Below, piece by piece: positions 20,301 to 35,300 of a stretch of DNA of 64,000 nt. Numbering within the stretch: position 1 is the first letter of the stretch; each line of letters opens with the position of its first letter. The position numbers and the translations under genes are program-made. The notes under the pieces are model-generated. The model was given only the letters and a program-made list of their open reading frames with translations, was not told where the DNA came from and did not search any database. Source of the stretch: Aliikangiella coralliicola (GTDB lineage Bacteria; Pseudomonadota; Gammaproteobacteria; Enterobacterales; Kangiellaceae); contig NZ_ML660164.1 of NCBI RefSeq assembly GCF_007004725.1, positions 526,437 to 590,436 on the forward strand. Direction: 5' to 3'.

Positions 20301-23300
20301 TTTGTTATTGATTTATGACAAAGAAGATCGAGTACCCGACGATACAACTGATTCGGTTGATCGACAATTTATCCAGACTTTACCGTTACCATTTGTTCAA
20401 CCGGTTAAGTTTATGAATGGCAAAGACAACCTGTTAGTGTTAGCCAACCGATTAGAAGGGATTGCAATTGTTGATGTTGTTAACAACGAAAGCACATCGG
20501 TCATTCGAGTGATTAAAAATGCAATTGTTAATGGCGTAGAAAGTGAACTAGAAATTGTTGATTTAGCGATTCAGGACAACAAACTAATTGTAGTGACTGA
20601 TGTCACGCCACCTAAAGCTAAAAGGCGATCTTACGCTCGGGTTGAGTTCGACTTAAGTCAATCTGGCCTGCCGCAACTTGCGGCTCATGACAGTGAGGCC
20701 AGACTGAGCGTTCGTGATGCTCAGAGTATCGTTGAAGCGGGCGCCGAATCAGTTAAGTTGGTAGAGAATGCCAACGCGAATTACCCGAGAAAACTCGGTG
20801 AATATGTTGATAACGGATTTGCGGTGGCGACCAGCGAAAATGGCCAGAGAATTTCGGCAGTCGATTTTGCCAGCTCAGCCACTGTTGGGGTGGGTCACCA
20901 TTCGATTTCGACGAAATCTGAATGTAAAAACTTTATTCCTTTTTATGACCTCAGTCGAGCCGATCAGATCGGTTTAATTGACGTGCTTAAATATGAAGAC
21001 TGCCCTGACCAGAGTATTCCTGGTGCCGGCGCAATTGAAAAAGGTAAGCCGCAAGATTTACTGACCGATAATCGTCATATTAAAACCATTGTTACTGATG
21101 ATGGTATCGCAATAAACACGATTCATTACAGTAGCAAAGGAACTAATAACGCTTCAATCAGTGAAGTAACGTTCATTGATTTTCTGACTTTAGATCTGGT
21201 CAGTAGTACACCTCATGATCAAGAAGTGGGTGTAGCGACGGACATTCAAATCAGCCTCAAGTTTAACCGCTCCATTGATATTCCTGCCGGTGAAACCGAG
21301 AGTGCGTTTTTGTCTAAATATCTTTCACTGCTATTGGATGATGGAACACCGCAAATGGTCGCCGTTGCGCATTCGGCTTCGATTGACGTCAACGACTCGA
21401 CAATTATTAATGTGATCCCATCGGCAAATCTTGCTGCCGAATCTAATTATCAAATTCGTTTAACTAACGAAAGAGAAAGTCGACGCACTGTCGGTTTACT
21501 TGAAAAAACAATTCGCTTTAAAACTGCAAAGACTGCCGGTGATCCAATTGTTATCGGACAAGTTTCACCACGAACTGTTTCTGTACTTGGCGGACAATTA
21601 TCGGTTGTTCTAGATAACGCTACCAATCCGTCGATAGAAATTGCCGGTGCGGCGACACAAATTACTGGTTCGGAAGTGATCGCTGGCAATAAAGTTGAGT
21701 ATCAGTTGCAAGTTGGTAAAAACCTGGCTGGTCCTGCTGCTCTGACAGTGACCGATCAAAATGGATTTGTCGCAGAAAAACTCGGCGCAGTTATTTTTGT
21801 TGAACCGCTGAGCGTTAATAAAGTTGTACCTGCGCAAGGTAATATTAATGGCAAAACTAATGTAAAAATTTCCGGAACCGGTTTCCACGACGCTGGTTTC
21901 CAAAATACTGGGGCTGGTATTAATGTTTACTTCGGCGATGTGTTAGTGCCCAGCGGCGACGTCAAACTGGTTGATCCGAATAATATTGAAGTACTTACAC
22001 CGGCAGGGCAGATCGGCTTTGTCGACGTAAAAATTGATTTTGGCGGTGGTCGTACTGCGATTTTGAATGATGGCTTTGAATATTTACAGGCCAGTCAATC
22101 GACCATTCAAGCCCAGGGCCGAATTTTTGATGCGACATTAGACCCTACCTTAACTTACTTATTTGCTGCGGCCGGTCAGTTTATCAATGTTTACGACATG
22201 GATGGTTCGCGCTACACCGGCGATAGTGATGATCCATTAAACGCCGATGATTTATTACTGAAAATTATCGATAAGAACGGTGATGGCATCGACGACAGAT
22301 TGTTGGCTAAAGTCCCTGTTCCAGATGGACATATTGCTGTTGGTATTGATGGATATTTTGAGCGATTTAATGACCGAGTCTTCGTTTCTTTACTGCAGTT
22401 AGACGAAAACGGTGAGCCAATTGAAGGCTCCGGTAGCATCAGAATTATCTCATTCGATAGTGCAGATATTAGCAATACAACCTTGGTCAACGAACTTGAT
22501 TTGCCAGGTAGTTTTGTTGGGCGACTGGACGTTGAAAATAATCGAGCGATTGTCGCAATGGGTGATGCCGGTCTGGGTATCGTAGATACTTTCCTACACA
22601 CCAAAATGTATATTTCCCAGCAATTACAATTGCCGAATGGACATAGTGCATTGGACGTTGCAGTTATTCCATCAAAAGCGGGTGAAAGTAATCGCTATGC
22701 GGTTGCGGCGGGCGAGTTTAGTTTTGCCGATAACCAGATGGTTAACGAAAAAGAAGATAGTAGCGGCGCTATTTACATTGTAGAAAATAGCCCGGTCAAT
22801 GGTTTGAACATTGTCAGTAAAATTGACGTACCTACCAGCAGGTTACAAGTTAGAGAGAATCGCTTGTTTGCTGCTTCGGGCGATAATGGCGCCATTTTGG
22901 TTGATATTACCGATAGCCAATCACCACAAATAATTAGTCGAGTCCGCAACGTGGGTCATGTTTATGATATCGACGTGATAGGTAATACCTTGTATCTCGC
23001 GCGAGGCAAGCAGGGACTTTACACTGTCGATGTCACTGACTTCAGTAAGCCGGTGGCAACCGCGGGAATGATAGCGAACGACGGTGTGCAGTTTGAAGTT
23101 GTGGTCGCCTCTAACTACGCTGCAATCGGCGGCGGTTTTGACACGATTTATGAAGGCGAACCACGTCACGTTATTCAGTTATTCCCCGATGTGGTACTTA
23201 AATTACATAGTGTTAATCCTGCCAATAAAGTGTTGGACAGAGATGCTAACGATGCGCTGAAACTCAGCTTGCATTTCAATAAAGCAATTGACATATGGCA

Positions 23301-26300
23301 GGATAATCTTAATCGTGTTCAGGTGAAAAATTCGCAGGGCATCGACTTGCCATTTGAGCTGCAGATAGTTGGTAATGATGTGATAGTTACCCTGGCTGAC
23401 TCAGTCATAGATGATGGACTACTGACAACCGGTGATCGATTTGAAGTTATCGCAGAAGCCGGTATTGCTTCAGTAAAACCACTCACCGACAACACGCAAA
23501 TCGTGTTATACAAACTGGCTAAAGATCAGTCTGTTGAGTTTATTTATCGCGGCAGCAACTACGATAAATTCTCTGTTATTGATGTTGTGCCCAGACGACT
23601 CAGAGTCAATCAGGCACACCCGATAACGGTATCTGCATTTGGGATCCCAACTGCGCTTGAAAATACGAAACTATTTGTAGGTAGTGTTGAACTTGCTATC
23701 GACAAAATTAACTTTAGCGATAGTAATTCTAGTGTTGGTATTATTGAAGCGACGGTTCCGGGAATTGCAGTGCCTGGTCAATATGATTTACACCTGTCCA
23801 GAAATGTTGACGGTGTGTGGGAATCAGCAACATTACGCGGCGCACTTCTTGTTGATGCTGCAGTGAAAGTCACCAAGCTGGAGCCTCAGTGGGGCCCTGT
23901 TACAGGTGGGTTTACCGTTGAAGTTACCGGCGAAGGATTTGAGCCGGGCAATACGGTTATTGATGGAATCAAAGTTCGAGTAGGCTCAATGCCGGTCCAG
24001 AATGTCGAGGTACTGTCTTCGACCAAAATGCGAGTCACAGTTCCTGCAGGAAGCTCAGGACTGCATGCGGTAGAAGTGACTAACCGTCATGGCGATAAAG
24101 CCAATTTATCGAAGCAGAATGGCGTTGGTTATGGATTAAAATTATTGACCACTAATAAGCCTTCGCTGGTATTCCCAACCGATATAGAAGTTGATCAAGA
24201 AACGGGGGTTGCTATTACCACCGGTGGTTATTTTAAAGACGGCTATTCGCTTCAGGTTTATCAGAATATGCCTTTCCCTGACTCAACTCGCGCCGCCAGT
24301 TTCGACGTCCAAGACCCATACAATTTATTGTTGGTTGGCGGAGAGTCTGCATTGCCGAGCGGTGAGAAAGCAGAAGACAGTCTTGGCGATCTGGTGTTGT
24401 TACTCAACTTAAGTGCTAAGAAAGAAACCAATATTATCGGCGAAGGTCCACCGTTAACAGCGGAAGAAGAAGAGCTACTTGAAAGTTTGTCAGGGCTCGA
24501 AGTACCACTCAGTTTAGACTCTATTCGTTTACAGAGCAAAGAAGAAACTGATGCAAACGGCACCCATAAAAGACTATTGGTGGCCAGTGGTAACGGCGGT
24601 GTCGCTCGTTTGAATCTGGATGAACAAAATGGCCTGAATCACTTAAACAGTTTATTTACTGGACAAGGCCAAACACTGAATATGTTTAGCGCGGGTAATA
24701 GCGTATTTGCCAATATTGCCCAGGGCAACTCGACCAAGCTAGGTGATGCCTGTTCCCATGCACCTGTGGCAGCAGAAAGCGGTGTATTGCGCGCAGGTAA
24801 CTATGCCGTGCCATCGGATCCGGTAGAAATGCCAGTTAAGGGTATTGAAGGCGCTTATTCTTTACATTACTCAAATCAGTGGTTATTTAGTGGTGGTCGA
24901 TACACCAACCATGCATGGCAACCGGACGGTTTGTGTTTGTTGTTTGAACCACTGACAGCTGACCGTGGTCGTGATATGGAGTTGGAAGAAGATCCAGAGT
25001 TCACCACAGTCACCGCAACTCATTTATTTGATCCAGAGTTGGAGCGCTATTACAACTTTGACAACAATGTCTTAGATATCAAATCTTACGGCGATTACGT
25101 TATCGTGGCGCTGGCCAAGTCTGGTGTGAATATTTTCCATCGTGATAACCCACTAGAAAAAGCCTCAATCGTTGTCGACGAAAAAGTTCAGAGTGTGCGC
25201 TCCCGTTCAGTTAGATTAAAAGTTATGGGAAGTACTTTGTTTATCGCTGGAGACAGTGGTGGATTACAAGTGTTCGACATATCCGAACCCCTGTCACCAA
25301 AATTAGTTTCGGCGGGTAACACCGAAAACGTCGAAGCACTGGATTACTATAAAGATCGATTAATTGTTGCTGGAGGAAGTAGCGGGCTAGCAGTGTTGCA
25401 ATTGCCTGCAGCGTTTGTTGTTGACAGTTCAGTTGAAGAAAATGCAGTTGTTGCCGTCTCCAAACCTGTGTCCATTCGATTTAACGAATTTGTCGACGTT
25501 GCAGCACTAACAGAACTAAATGGCATTCAAGTTTACAATGAATCGACCGGCGCTGTTGTTGCCCATACCGTAACGGCAATCGATCCAAGCGAAGGCGCGG
25601 CGCAAGAATTTACCATTGATTTTGCTAAATCTGGCGGAACCCAATATCGTGTTGAAGTGGTTGATGCAAGAAACTTGAAAGGCGCTGGATTATGGACAAA
25701 ATTCGCTAGACATTTCACCACATCAAGTTCTAATTTCGACCAGCCGAAGATTACTTCGGTAGAGAGCGGGGCGTATCATCAGAGCCAATCGAAAACAATT
25801 CGAGTACTCGGTCAAAATTTTGCTGCAGAAGCGGTCGCTTTTGTTGATCAATATCCGTTGCCGATAACCTGGGTTGATGCCAATACCATCGAGGTTGATT
25901 CTTCGACCTTAGATTTACTACCCCTTGCGGCGGGCCAACATCATTTGATGATTCGTCAAGGCGATCTTCAAGCAGAATTCCTCGGTGCTTTCGTAAAAGG
26001 CGATGAACTTGCTGATGCGACCTTTACCTTGAGTAAAGAGTCGGGTCCGGTTAAAGGCGGAGCGCGAGTTAATATTCAGTCTAATAAAAAAGTCATTCTG
26101 CCGGGCACAAAAGTGTTGTTACGTTCGCAAACTAATGACGAAATAATGACTGAGAAAACTGAGGAAGGCGAGTTCATCACCAATTTATTTGATGATGTTC
26201 AAACACTGGATAAGTTTAACTTTAGAATTCCAGGCGTCATTGAACCTGGCTTGTATGATGTATATCTGATTATTAATGGCGAAGAAATTTTAGCAGGACA

Positions 26301-29300
26301 ATACTCTTATACGTTAGCGCAAGGCCGACGTTCAGATTTACCGAATTATCCACCAATGGTTATTGGCGATACGGTTAGCCGTGCTGACTCTACTTTATTT
26401 GTGGGCGTTAAAGCTGGCGCAAAACCAACTGCGACCAACCGTTTCTTAATGGAAAGCGGTTTAGAAATTTATGATACAACCATCTGGGAATACGCGGTTC
26501 GTCAATCGCAATTAAGAACCGAAGAGCCAGTGACCGGATTAAGTTTGGTCGATGACATTTTATATATGGCCAACGGGAAAGACGGCATTGCTGTTGTTGA
26601 TGTCAAAAATCGAAATACGCCTTACATTGTTAACCAGATTGCCGTTTCGGGTTATCAGGCAAACGATGTTGATTCTCAAATCCACCAAGGTATTTTAGCC
26701 GTAGCAGCCAGTTCGGATCTTGGCGACGGTTTCGTTCGGTTCTTCAACTTGTTTGACGATGAATTAGCGCAACCTGTTGGCTACTCGACCATCGTATTTA
26801 ATGAAGGCGATTTACTTGGTCAACCAATCAAGTTGCAGTGGTGGGACAATAAACTTTACGTTCTATTTAACCGCGATGGACAGCTTTACCTGGCGATATT
26901 TGATCGCTTTGGCACGCAGCTGAACTATACGGTTCAAAAAATTGATCGAGGACAACTCGAAGGTTCGTTAACGGATGCCGATCTGTTAGTTCAACACGGC
27001 GTGATATCAATTACCACCGGTGCAGAATATCTATCGCTGGAACAAACCGATACAGGCCATTATGAAACTGTTTATTGGCAGGCATTAGAGTCGCAATCCT
27101 CAGGAATTTTCTCCAGTGAAGGCGGAATATTTATCAGCGGTTCTACCGGATTAACCAATATACCTTCGACCAGCTTAGCGGTCAGCGGTGTGACTCCAGC
27201 TAATGGTAGTTTGATTACGCTAGATGAAACGATTTCGGTTTACTTTAATAAACTGATTAATACTGACGAGGCAGTGATATCCACTGCGGTAGAAATTTTT
27301 GATAATGACAATAACGTTATTGATCCTGCGAATTATTCGTTAGTTGCGGAAAACACGATTTCAGGCGCAATTCTTGACATAAACTTTAATCAGAACGCGA
27401 CGATTCCATCAGGTAATATTCGCATTACCGTCAGCGATGCGATCAGGGCATTGAACGGGGCGGCGCATTTAATATCTCCGATAGAACTCAATTACCAATT
27501 ACAAGCTGGTGTACGTCCGCTGGTGTCTGGCGTTGTCAGACAACAAGCAGGGCAGAGTATTGAAAATAGTAATCACTACTTCCACGCCAATGGTGAAGAA
27601 GTTGCGATTATTAGCGGTGAAAACTTCGCTGATAATTCAGGTAATGATTCAGGTAATAATGGAACGGACATTTCGATCAGCATCGGGGAATTATCCTTAA
27701 GTGAATCCGATATTGTCTCAGTGTCGTCGAACCAAATTGTGTTTAATTTCCCACAATTATTTATTGGAATCGATACCGCTGCTTTACCGGTCACTGTGAC
27801 TCGTGCTGGTATTTCAGACACCTTATTCGGCGCAGTGGTTGTGTTACCCGAGGTTATTCTGGAAGACATCAACCCGCTAACTGGTCCACCGCAAGGCGGC
27901 AATATCATTGATGTTTATGGTGCTGGGTTTACGCCTGATACCAGGATCAGTTTCAACGGCAACCTGGCGAATGAACAACAATTAATTTCCGGTCATCATA
28001 TTCGATTGAAAGCACCAGCGGGCGAGTTTGGGTTTGCTGAAGTTTCTGCGAGCAACCCACAATTCCCTGGCGAAGTGAATGTTTTAGCGAGCGAATATTT
28101 CTACACTGGGCAAGAAACCGGGTCAGTTAATCTTTCTGACAAAGAACAAAGTCCGGTTACTGCAATTGCGCGAAATGGGCAACTACTTTATGCCGTCACC
28201 GGTGGTGGTTATGAAGTCTATGATGTGAATGGAACGGTGACCGCGAATCCGCAAACGACGAGTGCGCAGTTAGTTGTTGTGGATATTTCTGATCCTGTTA
28301 ACCCGAATGTGATAGAAAAAGAATTTTCTAACCAGTTATATCCGTATCACTACAAGCAGGCGATTGCACCAAGTGGATTTAACGATATTGCGATAGAGAG
28401 AAACAACCTCTTTGCCATTGGCGGTCAGAAGTTATTACACTTCGATATCACGCTTGCCAGCGATCCTTTCTTGTTGGAAGACTTTTCAAACACTGAAAAT
28501 AATCATGCGCTAGCGGTTGATGATAACCTGGTTTATTTAAGCCAAGATTCCGGTATCAGAATTTTGCAACGAACCGCTCAAGGCCTTAAGCAGCTGGATA
28601 CGATTGAACGAAGCGTCATCGGTGGAACTGCGAGCAAGCTTGTGATCAAAGATGACGTGTTATGGGCGATAGTCCCATCACGCCGAAAAGTGATTGCCAT
28701 TGAGTTAGCTAGCGGTGATTATGAAATAATCAGAAATGCTTCGCTGAGAAATGATGCTGGACACCGCATTGTTGCCTCCGACATTCTTGTGCGCAATAAC
28801 TTACTGTTTGCGTCCACTGGAGAGCAGGCGACAGTCGAGCTATTCAGCCTTGACTCTGAGACTTCAATTGATCATTTAGCCTCACTGAATTTGTCTTACC
28901 TGTTGCGTAACGGCAATTTAAATGCCGGTCAAATCATGATCCATGGACAAACGCTTTATGTTGCCTCAGGTCATGGTGATTTACAGCTGTTTGATATTTC
29001 GCCCTGGTTCGACAACCGCTATCGATCTCAAATTCAATTACAACATTACTTCTCAGTCATGGGCGCAGCTAACACTATGGCCTTTGCAAGTGATGCTGTT
29101 TATGTCGGCACCTCGTTTGCTTATGATTCACAAGGTGAAGCGATTGAAAGCCCGGTCGCTGTCGGCGAAAAAATTAACCATCTTGGTGGTGGATTAAATA
29201 CCATTGTCAATGATTTGTTATTAGTGACAGAACAGATCCCAACTTCAGATGGCGTATTAGCGAAAACTCAGTCGATCGAACTACAACTGAACCAAATTGT

Positions 29301-32300
29301 TGATAATGTTCAGTTCGCAGAGCTAGCGGAGCAGTTATTAGAGGTTACCCTTGACGGTGCTAAAGTGGCAGGATTTGTTTCTCGCGAAACCAATATTGAA
29401 GGTTCGAGATTATTCTTTAGACCGGCTTCGTCACTCCAGGTTGGCAAACGATATCGAGTCAAATTGTCCGGTGCCTTAAGAAGCATTAACGGTGAATCTC
29501 TGGCTGACGATTATTCATTCCGCTTTGTGGTTTCTGAAAATGAGTCTCCAACTATCGGCCAGTTAATACCCGATTCCGGCTCATGGAGAGGTGGAAACCA
29601 ACTCACAATTACCGGTAAGGGATTCTCAGGTGAAACTGAAGTTGAGTTGGGCGGAGTGCTAATAGAGCAGTCAGAAGTTCAAGTGGTTAGCGATACTCAA
29701 TTAGAAGTCACTGTGCCTGCCTTGTCGAATTCTCCCGCAGAAAACAAGCTAGTGGGGCTGAAAGTCTTCAACGGGCGCCAACAGGATTTCATGGCGGCCA
29801 GTTACACTTACGTTGCTGATCCAAGAATTGACGCCATTGGATATTACGATCCGAATAGTGAAAGTTTTAATCCTGACAAACAGAAATTCCTGTTTAACAG
29901 CGGCGATTATTTTGCCATTGAAGGTGCCGGATTAAACGTCTTTACCAACATTCTAATTAATGGACAGCAAGCACGCGGTGTTGAACAGATTAATGATCGT
30001 ATGTTAGCGATGCCTGTACCGGAAAACACCATCGGTGAGTTACTGGTTGAAGTGTTCAATGAGCAATCTGAAATCGATAAAACGACTAACAATGCAATGT
30101 CTGTCGAGTTCGATGTTACTGCTCAATTACAAAACATTAATCATTACGCTCGCTATCAAGATTTCATTGTTGTTAATCATAAACAACGGATTGAACTGAT
30201 GGCGACTAACGGTAGCAGTATTCCGTCAAGTCTCTCTTTTGTGCCATTTACGCAAAGCGTTAAAACACTGGCAATTCATGAAGGTTTTATCGTTGTGCTC
30301 GACACTCAAAACCGAGTGACTTTTATCGATTATCGTAATCCTTATCAATTGAATATTGTTAATCGATTGTTTAACAGCGCCGATCGAAAATACGAAAGCC
30401 TGTCCGTTTTCGGCAATAACATTTTGCTAACAGATGAAACAAGAGTCTTTATTGGAAACGTCAACAGTGCTGATTTACAAGTTGTTGAAACCGATACTAT
30501 CGGTGCGTTAATCGATGATAACTTAATCTACCTGTTGTATAGCGATCGCGTTGAAGTTCGCTCCTTGTTTGCGCCAGATAATATTGTAGCAAGCGCTAAT
30601 GTGTTGTTAAGCGGCGTTAAAGGAATGCAAATTTCTGGACAAAGACTCTTAACCTGGAGCCAGTCGCAAGTTCAGCTATTTAATCTTGCAAGAGTACGTG
30701 CTGGCAATCAAATAACAGACATGGGAATTGATACGATTTCCTCGTTTGACGCAATTAGTTTAAATGGCGAATTGGCCGTTGCTACCAACAGTCAAGGTGT
30801 AACGATTTATGATGTTGATAGTTCTGAAAATAGTCCTGTCGATGGTATTGAACTCAATGTTGTCGCCAAGTTAAATGATGAACAGTTAACAGCGTCGACA
30901 ATTATTCAGTTGAACTTTGATGGTCAACTGATTGAGTGGCTATCTGACAAAACTTATTTCAATAGTGAAATTCCACTCGTCAATATTCGCGGGTTAAATC
31001 CAATTGCTATCGGTAATGAAACTGAACTGCTGAGTTTAGCTGTTTCAGGTGATTCGTTCGCAGAGGATGTTTGGGGTTCCGTTAATATCGATGTGCGGGC
31101 GACCTCGTCAGGATTGGTTCAACCAGGTTACACCCAATACATCGGTGACCAACTGAAGTTCCAAATAAGCGGTGATAACTATCAACTGGGCGAAACCTAC
31201 TCAGTTGAATTATTCAATCAGCCGAGACAATTGATCCAGGGCGGAGAAATTAACCTGGATTTACCTTGGACCATCGACACCTATAGTCTGTTTGGTATTC
31301 AACCTTATTCGGTGGATAGTTTAAGTCCGGCTAATACGATTTCAGATCGGTCGACAGAGTATACGTTGTCGGGTCAACATTTAGACTTGATTGATACGTT
31401 AAAAATTGCAGGCTTGGAGCTTAGTCGAACCGATTTCACTGTCAATGAAAATGCGACTCAGCTGACATTTACAATCACTATTGCTCAACCTGGAATTTAT
31501 AATCTTGTTGCCAGCCAACAAAACGATGAAAGAATTCTGGCTTCGGCGTTGTTGGTGGCGCAAGCATTGCAAATTGATAAGGTAACCACGGACAATCCAT
31601 TAAATGCGACTGATGCTCAAAACACGCAATTTATCAGTGATGTGAGCGGTAATAATGTCACTATTGAAGGCGCTGGATTTGAAGGTAAATTGCAATTACA
31701 TCTGGTGGAAAATTCTGACGGATTTGAATCAGATGCTAGTAACCTGGTAGACATAGAAAATATCAGTAACGGTCAAATCACTTTTGTTTCGCCAAACAGC
31801 AAACCGGGCAAACAGTATCGGGTTATTCTTGTTAGAGAAGCGACGGCTGAAATCATTGAAGCGCAACAAAAATTAACATCAGTTGATGATACGCGCCCAT
31901 TAGCCATTGATGTTGAGCCATTAGGTTACGTTGCGCCGCTAGAAATCCTATTGAATGAAACGGCGAAGGCGACAAGCTTCACTGTGACCAAGCAATTCAA
32001 AGATTATTCTGCAAATGGCGATATTGATATTTCTAACCGTTTTGCGTTGACCAGTTTTGAGAAAACTGTGAGCTTAGCATTGCTGCCGGGTCAACAACTT
32101 GAACCGAACGCCAGCTACCTTGTTCAGGTAAATGGAATCGCAGATTCCGCAGACAACCAGGTGCAAGATGATTCAAGTTTCGGTATTTCAGCTGGCTCCT
32201 ATTCTGGAACATTTGTTGCGAGCGATAGATTAGCGCCACGAGAATTAGATTTGATTCGTCTTGCTGATGGAGCGAGTGTTAACCCGGGACTTCAACTAAC

Positions 32301-35300
32301 ACGAGGCCGAAGTTATCAATTTGAAGCACGTTCACAAGACAACTATGCTGCGAAAATTAGTTATGAATTGCGATTATCAATTGACGGTGGCGTGACTTTT
32401 GGACCGGTCCAAAAACTTGGCTCCAATAATCAATTCTCTGTCGACGTCGCGGAACATTATCAAAACTTGGCGTTTAAACTAACCGCCCGTGATGCAGCCG
32501 GCAATTTTGTCAATGGTACCTTTAACATTTCGGTGGTCGATCCTGAAATCAATGTTTCGCCGGTTTACACATCTCCTGACAAAGTCGAAGAAAATTCACG
32601 CGCCGATATCTTGTTTGATATTGGCGGTGACGCTGATTTAGTCACTGACGTTGATATGATTGTTCAAGGAAGAGGCTATCATGCTAGTTACAGTCTTGAC
32701 CCTCACAATCCGGACTTGCCTGGTTCTGGTGCGATTTCCGGCACAGCGTTGTTGTCATACTTGAATCCAAAACTTTCGGATATTGCACCACTGGATCGCA
32801 TTGGTGTGAAACTGAAAGTTCGTTTCGGTTATACCGGTTATCTTGAAATTGACGATTCTTACTTGCTGAATTTGGACGCGACGGATCCGACCATTTCGAT
32901 TGTGTCGCCGCTCGATGGTGACCGTGTACCATTGAACGAAGTGACTGATGTATTAATTCAAGCGTTTGATAAGTTCGGTATCGAAACCGTTGAAGTTTCT
33001 CAGAATGGCGGCGCCTGGACTTCATTACCAGTGATTAATCGTTACCCATTAACACCAGTATCAACTGATCCGATAACTATCCAGGCAAGAGCCACTGATC
33101 CAAATGGTAATGTGGGTCATTCACAAGTGATTACATTGCAACCATTTGATGCGACTTTAGGTGAACCGAGAATTGAAATTACCAGTCCAGTCAATGGCGC
33201 GGAATTAAGAGAAGGGCAGGATATAACCCTTGAGTTGTTATTGAGCAATGTGACTGATGCTAATCTCCATTTTGATGTTGGAGGTAACGAAAGTGACCCG
33301 AGAAATCCTCAAGTGATTGCCGTTTCTCGTGGCGAAGATGATCCTGAGCGGGTTGAAGTTTCCACAAGTGTTCCATTAACCGATGAAAATGTTGTGGTGA
33401 TTTTGCGACTAGAAGCAGGCGGCCTTAAATCTCGCCGTTTTGTTAATGTCATCCGAGACAGTGGAATTGAACAAAGTGCACAAGTGACCCTGTTACCTGA
33501 GGCTAACGTGTTAGGTGGAACAGGGATCAGAGTGGTTGGCCAGATTCCTGAAGAGATGCCAGATTTCAATGAGGAATCTTCAATTGAAATTATCGATCCA
33601 GAACTAACCGGAAGCTCGATTAACTTGCCGATGGCGTCAACTGATCAGATTGTGTCGCTGAATAATCAAGCGGGTCAGGTGCTGGTTAATGCCAGACTGA
33701 AAGATTTGTCCAAGCATGAAAAAATAGCGGAGCAACGTGTCGCTAAGCAAAACTATCTGGCGGATGCGGAAACACAATCTTACCAGGTTGCTGACGCTTC
33801 ACAGTTGTTGAAGTTCGCCGTTGCGGTGCCAGGCCAAACAGAATTAGTTGTGGCGACTCAGACAGCGAGCGGCTATGAAATTAGCCAGAACGCTCAAGTA
33901 CTTGTTTCGCAAGCGGGCGCAGAAATTCGTCAGTTGACTTTCACCGGCACTGCGTTGGTTGCTGTTGAACGCTTAGACGGAAAAGACAATTTATTGATTG
34001 TTCGATTAATTGATGGCGCATGGTCTGCACCGCAGAAACATACTTTGTATGGTGAGTTGCAAGACGCCAATGGTAACTACTTGCTGGTTTCTTTCGGCAA
34101 CTTGTTAAGTGCCTATTTTGTAAATGGCGACCAACTGATTGACTCGGTCGGGCATTTGTTTGAAGAGTCTATTCTTTCCGTGAGAATGTCTGGTAATAAA
34201 ATTACGGTGTTGAGTCAATCGGGTATTCACTCGTTGCAGATAAATGCACAGAGTAATCAACTAGAACATCAAAATTTCTACGCACTAGCAGAAATAACCG
34301 GTGGTGTGGATAGCCGAGGAATTCTGGTCAATGGTAATCGAATCACTGTATGGGACGCAGAGTCGATTTATTTCTACGAAGAGCTACCAACCAATGAACT
34401 AGTTGAGTTAGGAAAAATTGCTAACCCTGGTGTTGTGCTTGACGCGGTTTCTGATGAAGAAATTAGCTGGTTGCAGATCGATGATAGACAGCTCGGCATT
34501 TACTGGCTGGCCTTGAATGAGCAAGCAATCGCCGGTTACCTGAATATTGGTAATTCTCGATTAGTTGTTGGCAACCAAAGCTATCATTTCTTATCGCAAG
34601 ATAGGATTGTCACTCGCAATATTGTCTCCGAAGCAAGCGGGCAGACGCTGGCATTGTCAGTGAGTGAGAAAGCACATGGTTGGGAAATTTCCGGTGTTAA
34701 TTCAATTAATACTTTGGGTAGAGAAACCATCAGCTTTAGTGATAGTCAGGCGAGAATAATCGGTTACGCTTATTTAGACGCTGATAAAAACACACTATTT
34801 ATTGCACGAGACAGTGTTTCTGACCCAAGTTTAAATTACGTTGTTACAGAGCCGAATGGCGTAACCCACACCGGTAACTTTACCTTGAGCCTGGCCAATT
34901 CAACCAGCGTGGATTCTTTCGCGCCGGCAAATAACCAGACTTACACTAAAAATGCGCTGGTCCCTGTTGCCGTTAATTATGGTGTTGATGCAAGAGTTTC
35001 TGAGCAATCGGTGACCAGTAACGCAACTCAAATACCGTTAACGCAGTTTGCACAGAATGCGAACGGTTGGTTGCAATTGAGTGGAGATAGCGACAGTCAA
35101 ACTGTTGCCCTGAATGTGAATCAGGCTGCAGTTGAGTCAAGTGATATCACGCTAATCGATAATAATTTCGAGCTGGGGCAGGTGAGTTTGATTGCACCAA
35201 TTAATAACCAGCAGTTCACCGAAGGTGATTTACTTAATATCGATTACACTATCGTTGACGATAGCGGCGATAATTTCCAATATGCCGAAGTCACCTTGTT

